Source of the DNA: Rhodospirillum sp. | Lineage (GTDB): Bacteria > Pseudomonadota > Alphaproteobacteria > Rhodospirillales > Rhodospirillaceae | Assembly (NCBI GenBank): GCA_021741145.1 | Contig: JAIOYK010000003.1 | Span: 1 to 64,000, forward strand | Direction: 5' to 3' | DNA: 64,000 nt | Shown here: positions 8,468-17,079 of the stretch, one piece after another | Position numbering within the stretch: the first letter of the stretch is position 1 | Layout: each line of letters opens with the position of its first letter | Program-made: the position numbers and the translations under genes | Notes under the pieces: generated by a model | Told to the model about the DNA's origin: nothing | Database searches by the model: none | What the model saw: only the letters and a program-made list of their open reading frames with translations

Positions 8468-8540
8468 CCTTTCGGGAAGATCGGCGCTTTTCCACTCTCT
8501 TAGACCGTGTATGATCCTCCCGTACTTGTGGAGGGTTCGC

Positions 8541-10061
8541 ATGGTCGCGCGTGTCAATACGGTGGCTTTCCAGGGCATCGAGACCCTGGAGATTCAGGTT
8601 CAGGTCTCCATGACCAATGGTCTGCCCGCCTTTACCATCGTTGGCTTACCCGACAAGGCGGTGGGCGAAAGCCGGGAGCGGGTGCGCTCCGCCCTTTCGG
8701 CCATCGGTCTGGCTCTGCCGCCGAAGCGCATCACCGTCAACCTGGCTCCCGCCGATGTGGTCAAGGAAGGCAGCCATTTCGACCTGCCCATCGCGCTCGG
8801 TCTGTTGTTGGCCATGGGAATCCTCGACCACGACGATCTGGCGTCCAAGGTGGTGCTGGGGGAATTGGGCCTGGATGGGGCCGTGGCGCCCGTCGCCGGA
8901 GTCCTGCCCGCGGCCCTGGCCGCCCATGCCGATGACCGGGGACTCATTTGCCCCGGACGGCAGGGGGGCGAGGCGGCCTGGGCCGGGGATGGGGATGTGT
9001 TGGCACCTGGTACGCTGCTGGAGCTGATCAACCATTTCAAGGGCTCTCAGGTCCTGGCTCGACCCAGACCGGAAATGGTGGAAGACACCACGCCGATCCC
9101 TGATCTGTCCGATATCAAGGGCCAGGAAAGCGCGCGCCGCGCCCTGGAGATCGCCGCCGCCGGGGGGCATAACATACTTATGGTCGGGCCGCCGGGGTCG
9201 GGGAAATCCATGCTCGCCAAGCGATTGCCCGGTCTGTTGCCCCCCCTCACCCCCCGGGAAGCCTTGGAGGTGAGTATGATTCATTCCGTGGCGGGGAAGC
9301 TCGACCAGGGGCGGCTGCTGCGCCGTCGACCCTTCCGGGATCCCCACCATACGGCCTCCTCCGCGGCCCTGGCCGGAGGGGGTATTCGCGCCCGTCCCGG
9401 GGAGATCAGCCTGGCCCACAACGGCGTGCTTTTCCTGGACGAATTGCCCGAATTCCAACGGGCCGCCCTGGAAGTTCTGCGCCAGCCCCTGGAAGCGGGA
9501 ACGATTTCCGTCAGCCGGGCCAACCTGCATGTGACCTATCCCGCCCGGTTCCAATTGGTGGCGGCCATGAATCCCTGTCGCTGCGGCTATCTGGACGATC
9601 CCTCCCTGGCCTGTTCCAAGGCGCCCCGCTGCGCCGAAGACTATCAGGGCCGGATATCCGGCCCCCTGTTCGATCGCATTGACCTGCATGTGGAAGTGCC
9701 CGCCGTCCATCCCTTGGATCTGGCGCGCCTGAAGGGAGGCGAACCCACCGCCCCCGTGGCGGACCGGGTCCTGGCCGCCCGCGACCGACAGGTCCAGCGC
9801 TACGCCGAGTATGGGCTTTCCCTGAACCGAGACGCCGAGGGTGGGGTCCTGGAGGCCGTGGCCACCCCGGACCACGCGGGCCAATCCCTGCTGGTGGAGG
9901 CGACGGAACGGCTGCGCCTGTCGGCCCGGGCCTACCATCGAATCCTGCGGGTGGCGCGCACCATCGCGGATTTGGACGGGGCCGAGGGGGTCGGTCGCTT
10001 GCATGTGGCCGAGGCCCTGGCCTACCGCCGCATGGCGCCGGCGAAGGGACGCGTCGCGTAA
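8541..10061 (+). CDS. comM: YifB/ComM family Mg-chelatase-like AAA+ ATPase
   Basis: ComM is a hexameric DNA helicase that promotes branch migration during natural transformation. The protein (506 aa) has an N-terminal Lon-protease-like fold (FTIVGLPDKAVGESRERVRS, residues ~35-55). An AAA+ core follows, with Walker A GPPGSGKSM near residue 215, Walker B VLFLDELPEF near 300, and the Mg-chelatase C-terminal domain. A cysteine cluster (NPCRCGY ... CSKAPRCAEDY) is typical of the family. ATG 8541 has a GGAGG SD. No competence genes are adjacent. Members are widespread even in species not known to be competent, so the role here is uncertain. Confidence 0.93.
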   Translation: MVARVNTVAFQGIETLEIQVQVSMTNGLPAFTIVGLPDKAVGESRERVRSALSAIGLALPPKRITVNLAPADVVKEGSHFDLPIALGLLLAMGILDHDDLASKVVLGELGLDGAVAPVAGVLPAALAAHADDRGLICPGRQGGEAAWAGDGDVLAPGTLLELINHFKGSQVLARPRPEMVEDTTPIPDLSDIKGQESARRALEIAAAGGHNILMVGPPGSGKSMLAKRLPGLLPPLTPREALEVSMIHSVAGKLDQGRLLRRRPFRDPHHTASSAALAGGGIRARPGEISLAHNGVLFLDELPEFQRAALEVLRQPLEAGTISVSRANLHVTYPARFQLVAAMNPCRCGYLDDPSLACSKAPRCAEDYQGRISGPLFDRIDLHVEVPAVHPLDLARLKGGEPTAPVADRVLAARDRQVQRYAEYGLSLNRDAEGGVLEAVATPDHAGQSLLVEATERLRLSARAYHRILRVARTIADLDGAEGVGRLHVAEALAYRRMAPAKGRVA

Positions 10062-10103
10062 GCCGCCTCCCCTTCGCCACGGATTCACGGTAGAATGCTG
10101 GGC

Positions 10104-10811
10104 ATGAAACGCCTGATCCCCATCTCGGTTCTCGCTGGCGCCCTGCTCGCCAGTCTTCTGGTTGTGCCCGCGGGGGCCCAGCCTTCCCCCTCCCCAGGTG
10201 TCCCCCAGGGAGCGACTGGAACCCAGGGGCAGCCCATGCCCTTGGGAGACCCCCCGGCATCCGGTCAGGGACCGTCCCTGGAGACCGCGCCCAAGGGCGA
10301 GGCTCTGGTTGTCCCTCGCCTTCAGGGATGGACGCTGATCTACAAGGTTTCCTCCGATACCGTGCAATTCGACTACTTCGTGCCCGATGGACAGAGCGCG
10401 GAAAACTGGGAAGATATGATCACCATCAAGACCACGCGCGGTCCCCAGGCGCCGGGGCTGAAACCTGTCCATGAGCGGACGGTGAATGCCTTTAAGGCCC
10501 AATGCCAAACCTATACGGCGACCACGCCCCAGACGCGAATCGACAACAATATTGGGCGGGCCTTCTGGATTCTTGGCTGCAACCGACGGCGGGATATGGA
10601 CGCGGGGGAAACGGTCTTCAACCTGTTTATTCAGGGTCGCCAAGCGGTCTATCTGATCCAACGAACCTGGCGCCTCCCCGCCTTCGGAGACGAAGGGCCG
10701 TCCATCCCGCCGGAGGAGCAACAGGCCGCCATGGCCCTGCTGCCCCTCTTCACCCTCTGCGATCCCACGGCCGGGGATGGGAGTTGTGTTCCGGCGGCTT
10801 CGATTCCTTGA
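10104..10811 (+). CDS. exported hypothetical protein
   Basis: I do not recognise the family. The 235-aa product has a clear Sec signal peptide (KRLIPISVLAGALLASLLVV, cleavage after AGA). A Pro/Gly/Gln-rich linker to about residue 70 follows, then a folded domain beginning RLQGWTLIYKVSSDTVQFDY. Four cysteines (AKCQTY-like KAQCQTY, LGCNRRR, LFTLCDPT, GSCVPA) could form two disulfides in the periplasm. ATG 10095 is an alternative start three codons earlier. It follows comM by 42 bases and may be cotranscribed. Confidence 0.65.
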   Translation: MKRLIPISVLAGALLASLLVVPAGAQPSPSPGVPQGATGTQGQPMPLGDPPASGQGPSLETAPKGEALVVPRLQGWTLIYKVSSDTVQFDYFVPDGQSAENWEDMITIKTTRGPQAPGLKPVHERTVNAFKAQCQTYTATTPQTRIDNNIGRAFWILGCNRRRDMDAGETVFNLFIQGRQAVYLIQRTWRLPAFGDEGPSIPPEEQQAAMALLPLFTLCDPTAGDGSCVPAASIP

Positions 10812-10814
10812 ATT

Positions 10815-11253
10815 CGCGGTCGATCAGGCCAAGGTACCGATCCGGTTCGGCGAGGCCGAGCATCAGGCTTTCGCTGAAAGGCGCGACCATGGACCATCGG
10901 GCGGGGAGGTAGTCGGCGCTTTCCCTGTCGATGGCGGTGAAGGGACTTTCGTCGAAGCTGAAAAAGGGAAAGCCAGTCCTCGCCTTGCTGGCGTTCCGAC
11001 GGTTTCCTTGGTCCGGGTATCCTCGCGGACGCGGAAGGCCGGTCCGGCCACGGTGCCCAACACAATGGTGGACAGGTCGAGGGGTCCGAACGCGCCGGGA
11101 CCGCCAAAGCCGGCATCGGCGAGCGAATCCCGACCTTCGATGGTGAGGATCCAGGCGGATGCCCGCGAATACCGCCGATGGGAACCCCATGCGGACACGG
11201 GCCAGGATGGGGCGAACAACGTATCCCAGAGCGGATAAGGCTCGCCGGAACAA
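10815..11253 (-). pseudogene. frame-disrupted remnant of an unidentified gene
   Basis: Protein-like sequence on the minus strand switches frame. One frame gives FFSFDESPFTAIDRESADYL and PARWSMVAPFSESLMLGLAE, then PDRYLGLIDREFKESK, ending near 10815. Another frame, upstream in the gene (about 11040-11160), gives LTIEGRDSLADAGFGGPGAF and GPLDLSTIVLGTVAGPAFRV, then REDTRTKETVG. Neither frame alone makes a sensible full protein, and the pieces join in order, so a frameshift near 11010-11030 probably broke one gene. I could not identify its family. It ends against the exported protein gene on the plus strand. Confidence 0.4.
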
Positions 11254-11397
11254 GCCGTTCAGTTCGAAGCGGTTCCCATGTGGTGATGATGGATGAACAG
11301 CTTATCGCGCTCTCCAATCAGTTCTTTACCAAGACGGCGGAAAACCCGCGGGTCAATCCGTCGGCGACGATCCTTCTGGTTGGAGGGACGGTCGCCA

Positions 11398-11781
11398 ATG
11401 GCGGAGCGGTTCGCCTTGGCGTCGGGACCGTCGCCGGGAGGGGCCTCCCATATTATCCATCACGCCTCCGACGACAGCGATTTCATTGACGGACGGGATG
11501 TGATCAAGGGGGTCGTGAGTCACCTGCTTGCCCATATGGTGGACGCCTATCCAAGGGAGGGACGGATCGATTTCACCAACCGAGAAATCCGTCTGTCCCG
11601 ATCCCTGCGTCTGCCCAATATCAAGGACAATCTGGAAACCCGATTGCTGCTTTTGCAACGGCGTCTTGATGAGAAGGTCCTGCCAGCGCGGTTGCTCCGA
11701 ACCGGTCGGGGTCAGATCCGGCTGGTCCTCCATGGGGTGCCGATTCTCCGGACCGAAGGAGCCTTTCTTCCTTTGGGATAA
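11398..11781 (+). CDS. hypothetical protein, winged-helix-like C-terminus; possibly a gene remnant
   Basis: The 127-aa frame from ATG 11398 has a GGAGGG SD ten bases upstream. The first ~25 residues are low complexity. From about residue 30 it looks like real protein: DGRDVIKGVVSHLLAHMVDA, then IDFTNREIRLSRSLRLPNIK and DNLETRLLLLQRRLDEKVLP, ending TGRGQIRLVL. The basic, leucine-rich end resembles a winged-helix tail seen in some alphaproteobacterial regulators, but I cannot name the family. It sits in a decayed region, and an upstream frame (MMDEQLIALSNQFFTKTAEN at ~11286) may be a detached N-terminus, so it may be non-functional. Confidence 0.4.
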   Translation: MAERFALASGPSPGGASHIIHHASDDSDFIDGRDVIKGVVSHLLAHMVDAYPREGRIDFTNREIRLSRSLRLPNIKDNLETRLLLLQRRLDEKVLPARLLRTGRGQIRLVLHGVPILRTEGAFLPLG

Positions 11782-12278
11782 GGAAGAAAGTGTCACTTTC
11801 AATGAGTATACATCATCATGGCGCGAACAATTGAACTGCTTCTCGCCCACGGGGTCGTCGCGCTTCTTCCCCTGTGGAACGGCATTTTCGGCGCGTCGAT
11901 TTGGTTTGAACGAACGGTCTGTCCGCGTGGCTCGGGACTTCATCCGCTAATCATTCTGGCCGGGGGGCGGGAAGAAAGGGTTCGCCGCCCCGGGTCCGGG
12001 GTATTCAGGGCAATGCAATGGAGAAGCGGGTGGTCCTTGCGGGGAGGGTTCCGATTGAAGAATGGATTGGCTCGAAAGGAGATGCTCGTGGCTTGAGCCG
12101 GGGGAGGGGCTGGGGTGACAGGGGGTTGAACTGGGCGAATTCCGGGGTCGATTGGCCACGAACAGCTGTATTCACATCTACCCATTCACGAAGGCGCCCT
12201 TTTTCGGGATCCGGAAATGGCGATGAACAGGCTAACGAATCTTTCGAAAAAAATGAGGTAAGTTCAACGAATAAAATG
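11782..12278. other. gene-poor interval with a 15-bp palindrome
   Basis: No convincing gene is visible in this ~500-base stretch. Short frames exist, but their composition is Arg/Gly/Pro-rich and typical of non-coding GC-rich DNA. GAAAGTGTCACTTTC at 11786-11800 is a perfect palindrome (7-bp arms, one-base centre) just after the stop of the previous frame. Base composition falls towards A/T after about 12210, nearing the terminator of the HIT gene. Confidence 0.45.
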
Positions 12279-12349
12279 AAAACTCTGATTGAAGTTGAAG
12301 GGTGCGGTGGTCTCGGAAGAGCCGTCGAATCAACTTCAATTGGAGTTTT
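12279..12349 (-). terminator. 20-bp imperfect inverted repeat after the HIT gene, likely terminator
   Basis: AAAACTCTGATTGAAGTTGA (12279-12298) and TCAACTTCAATTGGAGTTTT (12330-12349) pair over 18 of 20 positions with a 31-base loop. On the minus strand the structure begins eight bases after the HIT stop and ends in GAGTTTTCATTTT. It is most simply the terminator of the his-HIT transcript, although the long loop and AT-rich stem are unusual for this GC-rich genome. Confidence 0.55.
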
Positions 12350-12356
12350 TACCTAT

Positions 12357-12719
12357 CTAGGCGGGCTTGATCATCCGCCCGAGCTTTTGGCCGCCAAACA
12401 GGTGAATGTGAAGATGGGGCACTTCCTGACCCCCGAACTCCCCGATATTGGAGAGCACGCGATAGCCCTCCTCGGCCACGCCCAGCTCCCGGGCGATCTT
12501 GCCCACGGCGCGGATCAGAGCGGCGATTTCGACGTCGTTGGCGTTGGTGGAAAAGTCGTCCCAAGATTGGTACGGACCTTTGGGAATGACCAGGACATGG
12601 ACCGCGGTTTGCGGGTTGATGTCGTGGAAGGCCAGGGTATGGTCGTCTTCGTAGACCATGGAACAGGGGATCTCACCGCGCAGGATCTTGGCGAATATAT
12701 TGTTGGGATCGTAGGCCAT
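12357..12719 (-). CDS. HIT family (HinT-like) nucleotide hydrolase
   Basis: This 120-aa protein is a histidine-triad hydrolase of the HinT type, which cleaves purine nucleoside phosphoramidates and aminoacyl-AMP. The active-site triad is visible as VPHLHIHLFGG near residues 98-108. NIFAKILRGEIPC at the N-terminus and HDINPQTAVHVLVIPKGPY in the middle are family signatures. It is the distal gene after hisE, a position conserved in many alphaproteobacteria. A 106-base gap to hisE leaves room for a separate promoter. Confidence 0.93.
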   Translation of the reverse strand: MAYDPNNIFAKILRGEIPCSMVYEDDHTLAFHDINPQTAVHVLVIPKGPYQSWDDFSTNANDVEIAALIRAVGKIARELGVAEEGYRVLSNIGEFGGQEVPHLHIHLFGGQKLGRMIKPA

Positions 12720-12825
12720 GGGTACCGCTCTCCAGATCGGTGGTTTCTAGTATCAGGCAAAAAATGACGTTTCGGTATGAGAGGAAGGGCCTGACCAGCA
12801 TCGCCGGACACCCGGAAATACGCTC

Positions 12826-13179
12826 TCACCTCTTTGGTCGGGTGGCTTTTTCCTCCAGCCCAGAGGTTCCAAACCGGCGGGCCAACTCGGTCCAGACCTG
12901 TCCCGGTTCGACCCCGGTCTCGGCCCAAAGGACCATCAGGTGATAGAGCAGGTCGGCGCTTTCCGAAATCACTTGGTCCGGACTTTCCGCCAGGGCGGCA
13001 ACCACGACCTCGAAGGACTCCTCGCCAAATTTCTGGGCAATCTTACCCCGACCCTTGGAAAACAGTTTCGCGGTATAGGAACTGGCGGGGTCTCCGCCCT
13101 TGCGGCTGGCGATGACCGCGTGCAGGGCGTCGATGACCTGGGGTCCGGCCCCGCCCAAGGTTTGGTTGTCGTCACTCAT
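12826..13179 (-). CDS. hisE: phosphoribosyl-ATP diphosphatase
   Basis: HisE hydrolyses phosphoribosyl-ATP to phosphoribosyl-AMP, the second step of histidine synthesis. The 117-aa protein is an all-helical MazG-like NTP pyrophosphohydrolase. Metal-binding acidic residues are visible in [14 protein letters not shown] and [15 protein letters not shown]. It is not fused to HisI, as is normal in alphaproteobacteria. The ATG overlaps the hisF stop by four bases, so it is translationally coupled to hisF. Confidence 0.95.
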   Translation of the reverse strand: MSDDNQTLGGAGPQVIDALHAVIASRKGGDPASSYTAKLFSKGRGKIAQKFGEESFEVVVAALAESPDQVISESADLLYHLMVLWAETGVEPGQVWTELARRFGTSGLEEKATRPKR

Positions 13180-13958
13180 TGCGTGGCCTCCTCAAGTCCA
13201 TCCATGCGCATGGGTATGCCCGCGGCCGCCATGTGATGTTTGGCCTCGGCGATGGTGTACTCTCCGAAGTGGAAGATGGAAGCGGCCAGCACCGCGGTGG
13301 CATGACCCTCCCTAACCCCTTCCACCAAATGGTCCAGGGTACCGACCCCGCCAGAGGCGATGACGGGGACGGTCACCGCGTCGGCGATGGCTCTGGTCAA
13401 GGGCAGGTTGAACCCCTGCTTGGTGCCGTCCCGGTCCATGGAGGTCAGCAGGATCTCCCCGGCGCCCAGCGCCACCATCCGTTTGGCCCAGTCCACCGCA
13501 TCGATGCCGGTGGGTTCGCGGCCCCCATGGGTGAAGATCTCGAACCGGTCCGGGCCAACGGATTTGGCGTCAATGGCCACGACGATGCATTGGTTGCCGA
13601 ATTTCTCGGCGGCTTCCTTCACGAACTCCGGTCGGTGGACCGCGGCGGTGTTGATGGAGACCTTGTCGGCACCCGCCAGAAGGAGCTTGCGGATATCCTC
13701 GGTCACGCGGACACCGCCCCCCACGGTCAGGGGCATGAAACACTGTTCGGCCGTGCGTTGGACCACGTCCAACAGGGTGTCACGCTTTTCATGGCTGGCG
13801 GTGATATCCAGGAAGCAGAGTTCGTCGGCGCCCGCCGCGTCGTAAAGCTGGGCCTGCTCCACGGGGTCCCCGGCGTCGCGGAGGCCGACGAAGTTGACGC
13901 CCTTGACCACGCGCCCATCCTTCACGTCCAGACAGGGGATAATACGCATCTTCAACAT
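13176..13958 (-). CDS. hisF: imidazole glycerol phosphate synthase, cyclase subunit
   Basis: HisF (260 aa) is the (beta/alpha)8 barrel that uses ammonia from HisH to turn PRFAR into imidazole glycerol phosphate and AICAR. Catalytic aspartates are in [19 protein letters not shown] (Asp near residue 11) and VVAIDAKS (near 132). Phosphate-binding loops are LTVGGGVR and IASGGVG. The start at 13958 gives three residues before the usual MRIIPCLDV. It lies downstream of hisA across a small spacer filled with a 26-bp tandem repeat. Confidence 0.97.
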   Translation of the reverse strand: MLKMRIIPCLDVKDGRVVKGVNFVGLRDAGDPVEQAQLYDAAGADELCFLDITASHEKRDTLLDVVQRTAEQCFMPLTVGGGVRVTEDIRKLLLAGADKVSINTAAVHRPEFVKEAAEKFGNQCIVVAIDAKSVGPDRFEIFTHGGREPTGIDAVDWAKRMVALGAGEILLTSMDRDGTKQGFNLPLTRAIADAVTVPVIASGGVGTLDHLVEGVREGHATAVLAASIFHFGEYTIAEAKHHMAAAGIPMRMDGLEEATQ

Positions 13959-13975
13959 GGCCGCGGTCCTTGTCT

Positions 13976-14036
13976 TTAAGCCAGGGTTTTTGGGCTCAGC
14001 CTTAAGCCAGTGTCTTTGGGCTTCATCTTAAGCCAG
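13976..14036 (-). repeat. 26-bp tandem repeat, 2.3 copies, in the hisA-hisF spacer
   Basis: TTAAGCCAG occurs at 13976, 14002 and 14028, exactly 26 bases apart. Read on the minus strand, each unit is CTGGCTTAA followed by a degenerate 17-base part containing AGCCCAAA. The first copy is the natural end of hisA (codons CTG GCT TAA), so the unit arose by duplicating the hisA 3' end with its stop. The repeats separate hisA from the hisF start and have no obvious signal of their own. Confidence 0.75.
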
Positions 14037-14750
14037 GGCGGCCAAGGCGGCGGGCAGGTCGATGCGGCCATCATAGAGGGCTCTCCCACTGATGGCCCCT
14101 TCGATGCCCCGGTGGCACTGGGCCTTGACGGCGATCAGATCCTCCAACGAGGACACGCCGCCCGAGACGATCAGGGGCGTGGTCAATCGGTCGGCCAAGG
14201 CCGCGGTGGCGTCCACGTTGGGACCGGACAGCAGACCATCCCGGTCGATATCGGTGTGGATGATGCTGGCCACGCCAGCGTCCTCGAATCGGAGGGCGAG
14301 GTCCAGAGCGGTGATCTCGCTGGTTTTGGCCCAGCCTTCCACGGCCACCTTGCCGTCCCGCGCGTCGATGCCCACGGCGATCCGCCCCGGATGGCGCCGG
14401 CAGGCCTCTTTTACCAGCTCAGGATCGCGCAGGGCCACGGTGCCCAGGATGACCCGGCGCACGCCTTTCTCCAACCAAAGGTCGATCCCGGCTCGGTCGC
14501 GGATTCCGCCCCCCAATTGCACGGGGATGTCAACGGCGGCGAGGATGGTCTCGACCGCCTCGGCGTTCACCGGCCGTCCGGCGAAGGCACCGTTCAGGTC
14601 CACCACGTGGATCCATTGGCATCCGGCCTGGGCGAAGGCGATGGCCTGCGCCGCGGGGCTGTCATTGAAGACGGTGGCCTTGTCCATTTCGCCCTTCAGC
14701 AGACGGACACATTGGCCGTCCTTCAGGTCGATGGCGGGAAACAGGATCAT
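14028..14750 (-). CDS. hisA: ProFAR isomerase (phosphoribosylformimino-AICAR-P isomerase)
   Basis: HisA (240 aa) catalyses the Amadori rearrangement of ProFAR to PRFAR, the substrate of HisF-HisH. It is a (beta/alpha)8 barrel related to HisF. The catalytic pair is visible as Asp in [16 protein letters not shown] (residue 8) and Asp in [10 protein letters not shown] (near 130). Phosphate-binding glycines are in VQLGGGIRD and IVSGGVSS. The 3' end, ALAALA-stop, is the source of the tandem repeat that follows. Confidence 0.97.
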   Translation of the reverse strand: MILFPAIDLKDGQCVRLLKGEMDKATVFNDSPAAQAIAFAQAGCQWIHVVDLNGAFAGRPVNAEAVETILAAVDIPVQLGGGIRDRAGIDLWLEKGVRRVILGTVALRDPELVKEACRRHPGRIAVGIDARDGKVAVEGWAKTSEITALDLALRFEDAGVASIIHTDIDRDGLLSGPNVDATAALADRLTTPLIVSGGVSSLEDLIAVKAQCHRGIEGAISGRALYDGRIDLPAALAALA

Positions 14751-14813
14751 CGCGGACGTCTTTCTTGGATCTTGGGGGTCAAGCGGGGAACGCGAACGGG
14801 ATCAAGAACCCGG

Positions 14814-15479
14814 TCAGGGCGCCCAACGCAGGAAATTGGTGATCAGGCGGAGGCCCACGGCCTGGCTTTTTTCCGGATGGAACTGGGTTCCAACCAGATT
14901 ATCCCGGCCGATCATGGCGGCGATCGGTCCCCCATAGTCCACCGAGACAAGGCGCTGGTGAATCTCGGAGGGCACGAAATGGTAGCTGTGGACGAAATAG
15001 ACATGGTCTCCGGGCGCCAGTCCCGCCAGCAGGGGGTGCGAGTCCGGGATGAACTCCAGGGCGTTCCAGCCCATGTGCGGCACCTTGAAGGTGGCATCGG
15101 GACCCGTGATGGGGCGGACTTCGCCCTGGATCCAACCCAAGCCCTCGTGGCGACCATGTTCCACGCCAACATTGGCGAGCAGTTGCATGCCCACGCAGAT
15201 GCCCAGGAAGGGGCGGCCCTTGATCAGCACCGCTTCCTCCAAGGCTTCCACCATACCGGACACGGCGCCCAGACCTCGGCGGCAGTCGGCAAAGGCGCCG
15301 ACGCCGGGAAGGACGATCCGATCAGCCCGGTGCACGACCTCGGCGTCGTCGGTAACCAGGACCTTGGCCAGGATCCCGGCTTCCCGGGCGGCCCGTTCAA
15401 AGGCCTTCGCCGCGGATCTCAAATTGCCGGACCCATAGTCGACGATGGCGACGGTCATGACCGGTTGGGAGGGTTTCAT
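14814..15479 (-). CDS. hisH: imidazole glycerol phosphate synthase, glutaminase subunit
   Basis: HisH (221 aa) is the class I glutamine amidotransferase that feeds ammonia to HisF. The catalytic triad is visible: Cys in [11 protein letters not shown] (near residue 94), and His and Glu in [10 protein letters not shown] (near 200-202). The N-terminus [13 protein letters not shown] is typical. Translation could begin at 15479 (MKPSQPV) or seven codons later at MTVAIVDYG. It lies between hisB and hisA. Confidence 0.96.
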   Translation of the reverse strand: MKPSQPVMTVAIVDYGSGNLRSAAKAFERAAREAGILAKVLVTDDAEVVHRADRIVLPGVGAFADCRRGLGAVSGMVEALEEAVLIKGRPFLGICVGMQLLANVGVEHGRHEGLGWIQGEVRPITGPDATFKVPHMGWNALEFIPDSHPLLAGLAPGDHVYFVHSYHFVPSEIHQRLVSVDYGGPIAAMIGRDNLVGTQFHPEKSQAVGLRLITNFLRWAP

Positions 15480-15549
15480 GGTTCGGTCGTTTCCTGGGGA
15501 CGGATATCGAACCGGGGTCCGCCTCCGTCCTTAATGGGTGGAACATTTC

Positions 15550-15579
15550 TAGAAGGGGCTTTTAGCAGCCCCCTTTCTA
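15550..15579 (-). other. hairpin in the hisB-hisH spacer
   Basis: GGGGCT (15555-15560) and AGCCCC (15567-15572) pair around a six-base loop, and flanking TAGAA / TTTCTA extend the stem with a bulge. It lies in the 168-base gap between hisB and hisH. No T-run follows on the minus strand, so it is more likely an mRNA processing or stability element than a terminator. That role is inference. Confidence 0.4.
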
Positions 15580-15647
15580 CCTGCCAAGGCACCCAGTGTG
15601 GGTCTCTTGATCCATGGGCGAGGGTGCGCGAAGGGGTCCGGCGCGTC

Positions 15648-16268
15648 TCAGGTTTCCTCGATGACGCCACCCAGGCCGCCACCCAGGACACCCTTGGTCG
15701 ACGGGATGGCGTCGGCCTTGCGGGGATCGATCTCCCAGGCCTGCCGGAGTGAACGAGCAAGAGCCTTGAAGCAGGATTCAATTATATGGTGGTTGTTTTC
15801 CCCATAAAGATTTGCAACATGCAACGTAGCACCCGCAGTTTGAGAAAAGGCCTGGAACCATTCCTTGAAAAGTTCGGTATCCATAGTACCAAGTTTGTCC
15901 CGGCTAAAGGTTACTTTCCAGATAAGGTAGGGCCGGTTGGACAGGTCAAGGGCGACTTGGGTCAAGGTCTCGTCCATGGGGATCAAAGCCGAACCATAGC
16001 GTTGAATTCCTTTGCGATTCCCCAGGGCCTTGGAAACCCCGTCCCCGATGGCCAGGGCGACGTCCTCGGTTGTGTGGTGGAAGTCGATATGGGTGTCACC
16101 CTGGGCGCGCACCGTGAGGTCCATGAGACTATGGCGCGATAATTGCTCAAGCATGTGATCAAGGAAACCGACGCCAGTCGACACATCGTAGAGACCGGAC
16201 CCATCAAGGTTTAGATCAACGGTGATTTTGGTTTCCTTGGTGACGCGCTGAACGCTGGCTTGTCGCAT
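15648..16268 (-). CDS. hisB: imidazoleglycerol-phosphate dehydratase
   Basis: HisB (206 aa, single-function form) dehydrates imidazole glycerol phosphate to imidazole acetol phosphate. The Mn-binding histidine motifs are visible as [22 protein letters not shown] and [32 protein letters not shown] starts the protein as usual. It is the first histidine gene of this cluster and its promoter should lie in the 217-base divergent region shared with the XRE regulator. GGAGAG precedes the ATG. Confidence 0.97.
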   Translation of the reverse strand: MRQASVQRVTKETKITVDLNLDGSGLYDVSTGVGFLDHMLEQLSRHSLMDLTVRAQGDTHIDFHHTTEDVALAIGDGVSKALGNRKGIQRYGSALIPMDETLTQVALDLSNRPYLIWKVTFSRDKLGTMDTELFKEWFQAFSQTAGATLHVANLYGENNHHIIESCFKALARSLRQAWEIDPRKADAIPSTKGVLGGGLGGVIEET

Positions 16269-16485
16269 GCCGTTTACTCTCCAAAGCTTCGCAATAGAAG
16301 TTGAAATTGGGTTAGGGGTGTTGACTCGCTAAATAGGTGTGGAATCCCGTCGGCGAAAAATCTGGAGTCGGGAACTCGGACACGCTAAGGTTTTGCGAGA
16401 CGGGTTCACGTTTGGCAACCTGCTTAGATCATGGGGCAAGAAAGTGAGAAGGTCAAAAACCGAAGAGACTGTGGGTGAAGGCGTT

Positions 16486-16908
16486 GTGAAGTCGCCCGAT
16501 CCCGTTGATGTGCATGTGGGACGTCGTCTGCGCCTGCGCCGAACCCTTTTGGGGATGAGTCAGGAGCAACTCGCCAACGCCGTTGGCGTGACGTTTCAGC
16601 AGATCCAAAAATATGAGCGCGGAAGCAACCGCGTGAGCGCCAGTCGCCTGTATGATATTTCCAAGGTCTTGGGTGTTCCGGTGGCGTTTTTCTTCGAGGA
16701 TATCGGCGAGGATGTGACCGCCGTGCGCAAGGCGCCTGCCTTGCCAGACGTCGATGGTCTGTCCGAACCGGCTATTCCAGCCTACGAACAGGACCCTCTT
16801 CAGAAAAACGAAACCCTGGAGTTGATCCGGGCCTATTGGCGTTTGCCCACGGAAACCGTTCGGAAACGGGCCCTGGACCTGCTGAAAAGCTTGTCCGGGC
16901 GCGATTGA
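16486..16908 (+). CDS. XRE family transcriptional regulator (PraR-like)
   Basis: The protein (140 aa from GTG 16486) is a helix-turn-helix regulator of the alphaproteobacterial type with DVHVGRRLRLRRTLLGMSQE, QLANAVGVTFQQIQKYERGS and GVPVAFFFEDI. The HTH spans about residues 10-65, followed by a C-terminal helical tail (LIRAYWRLPTETVRKRALDL). Related rhizobial proteins such as PraR control quorum sensing and biofilm genes, but the target here is unknown. The frame is open upstream to 16339, but those residues are not conserved-looking. GTG 16471 is another possible start. It is divergent from hisB and ends in a strong terminator. Confidence 0.85.
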   Translation: MKSPDPVDVHVGRRLRLRRTLLGMSQEQLANAVGVTFQQIQKYERGSNRVSASRLYDISKVLGVPVAFFFEDIGEDVTAVRKAPALPDVDGLSEPAIPAYEQDPLQKNETLELIRAYWRLPTETVRKRALDLLKSLSGRD

Positions 16909-16968
16909 TGATTGTGGACCGGTGGAGGCCTTGGATGGTGACACCGGATCCCTCCCCCACCATTGAAA

Positions 16969-17000
16969 AACGCCAGGATGACGTATCCTGGCGTTTTTTT
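16969..17000 (+). terminator. rho-independent terminator after the XRE gene
   Basis: AACGCCAGGAT (16969-16979) and ATCCTGGCGTT (16985-16995) form a perfect 11-bp stem with a five-base loop, followed by seven T residues (16994-17000). An A-run on the other side (16966-16970) would let it also stop transcription from the minus strand. Confidence 0.92.
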
Positions 17001-17010
17001 CCGTGTCTGA

Positions 17011-17056
17011 TTTGAAGAGGCAACCTCTTTTGAAGAGGCAACCTCTTTTGAAGAGG
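17011..17056. repeat. 18-bp tandem repeat of small hairpins
   Basis: TTTGAAGAGGCAACCTCT is repeated exactly at 17011-17028 and 17029-17046, with a partial third copy to 17056. Each unit contains AAGAGG-CAA-CCTCTT, so each full copy can form a 6-bp hairpin. It lies between the XRE terminator and the end of the minus-strand lipoprotein gene. Confidence 0.8.
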
Positions 17057-17079
17057 TCCAATTCCTTAATCGCTGGCCC

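Noticed and set aside
8646-10721. Very long minus-strand open frame opposite comM
   Set aside because: It is antisense to a clear ComM gene and is His/Gly/Gln-rich without domains, a common artefact opposite high-GC genes.
10777-11238. A 153-codon plus-strand frame in the decayed region
   Set aside because: Its composition mirrors the protein-like frames on the opposite strand, and it overlaps the end of the exported protein gene. It is most likely the shadow of the minus-strand remnant.
11818-12096. A 92-codon frame starting with a hydrophobic stretch
   Set aside because: The hydrophobic start is short, the rest is Arg/Gly-rich, and there is no SD. It looks like noise in a decayed interval.
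17011-17056. Possible CRISPR-like short repeats
   Set aside because: The copies are directly adjacent with no spacers, only 18 bases long, and no cas genes are present.
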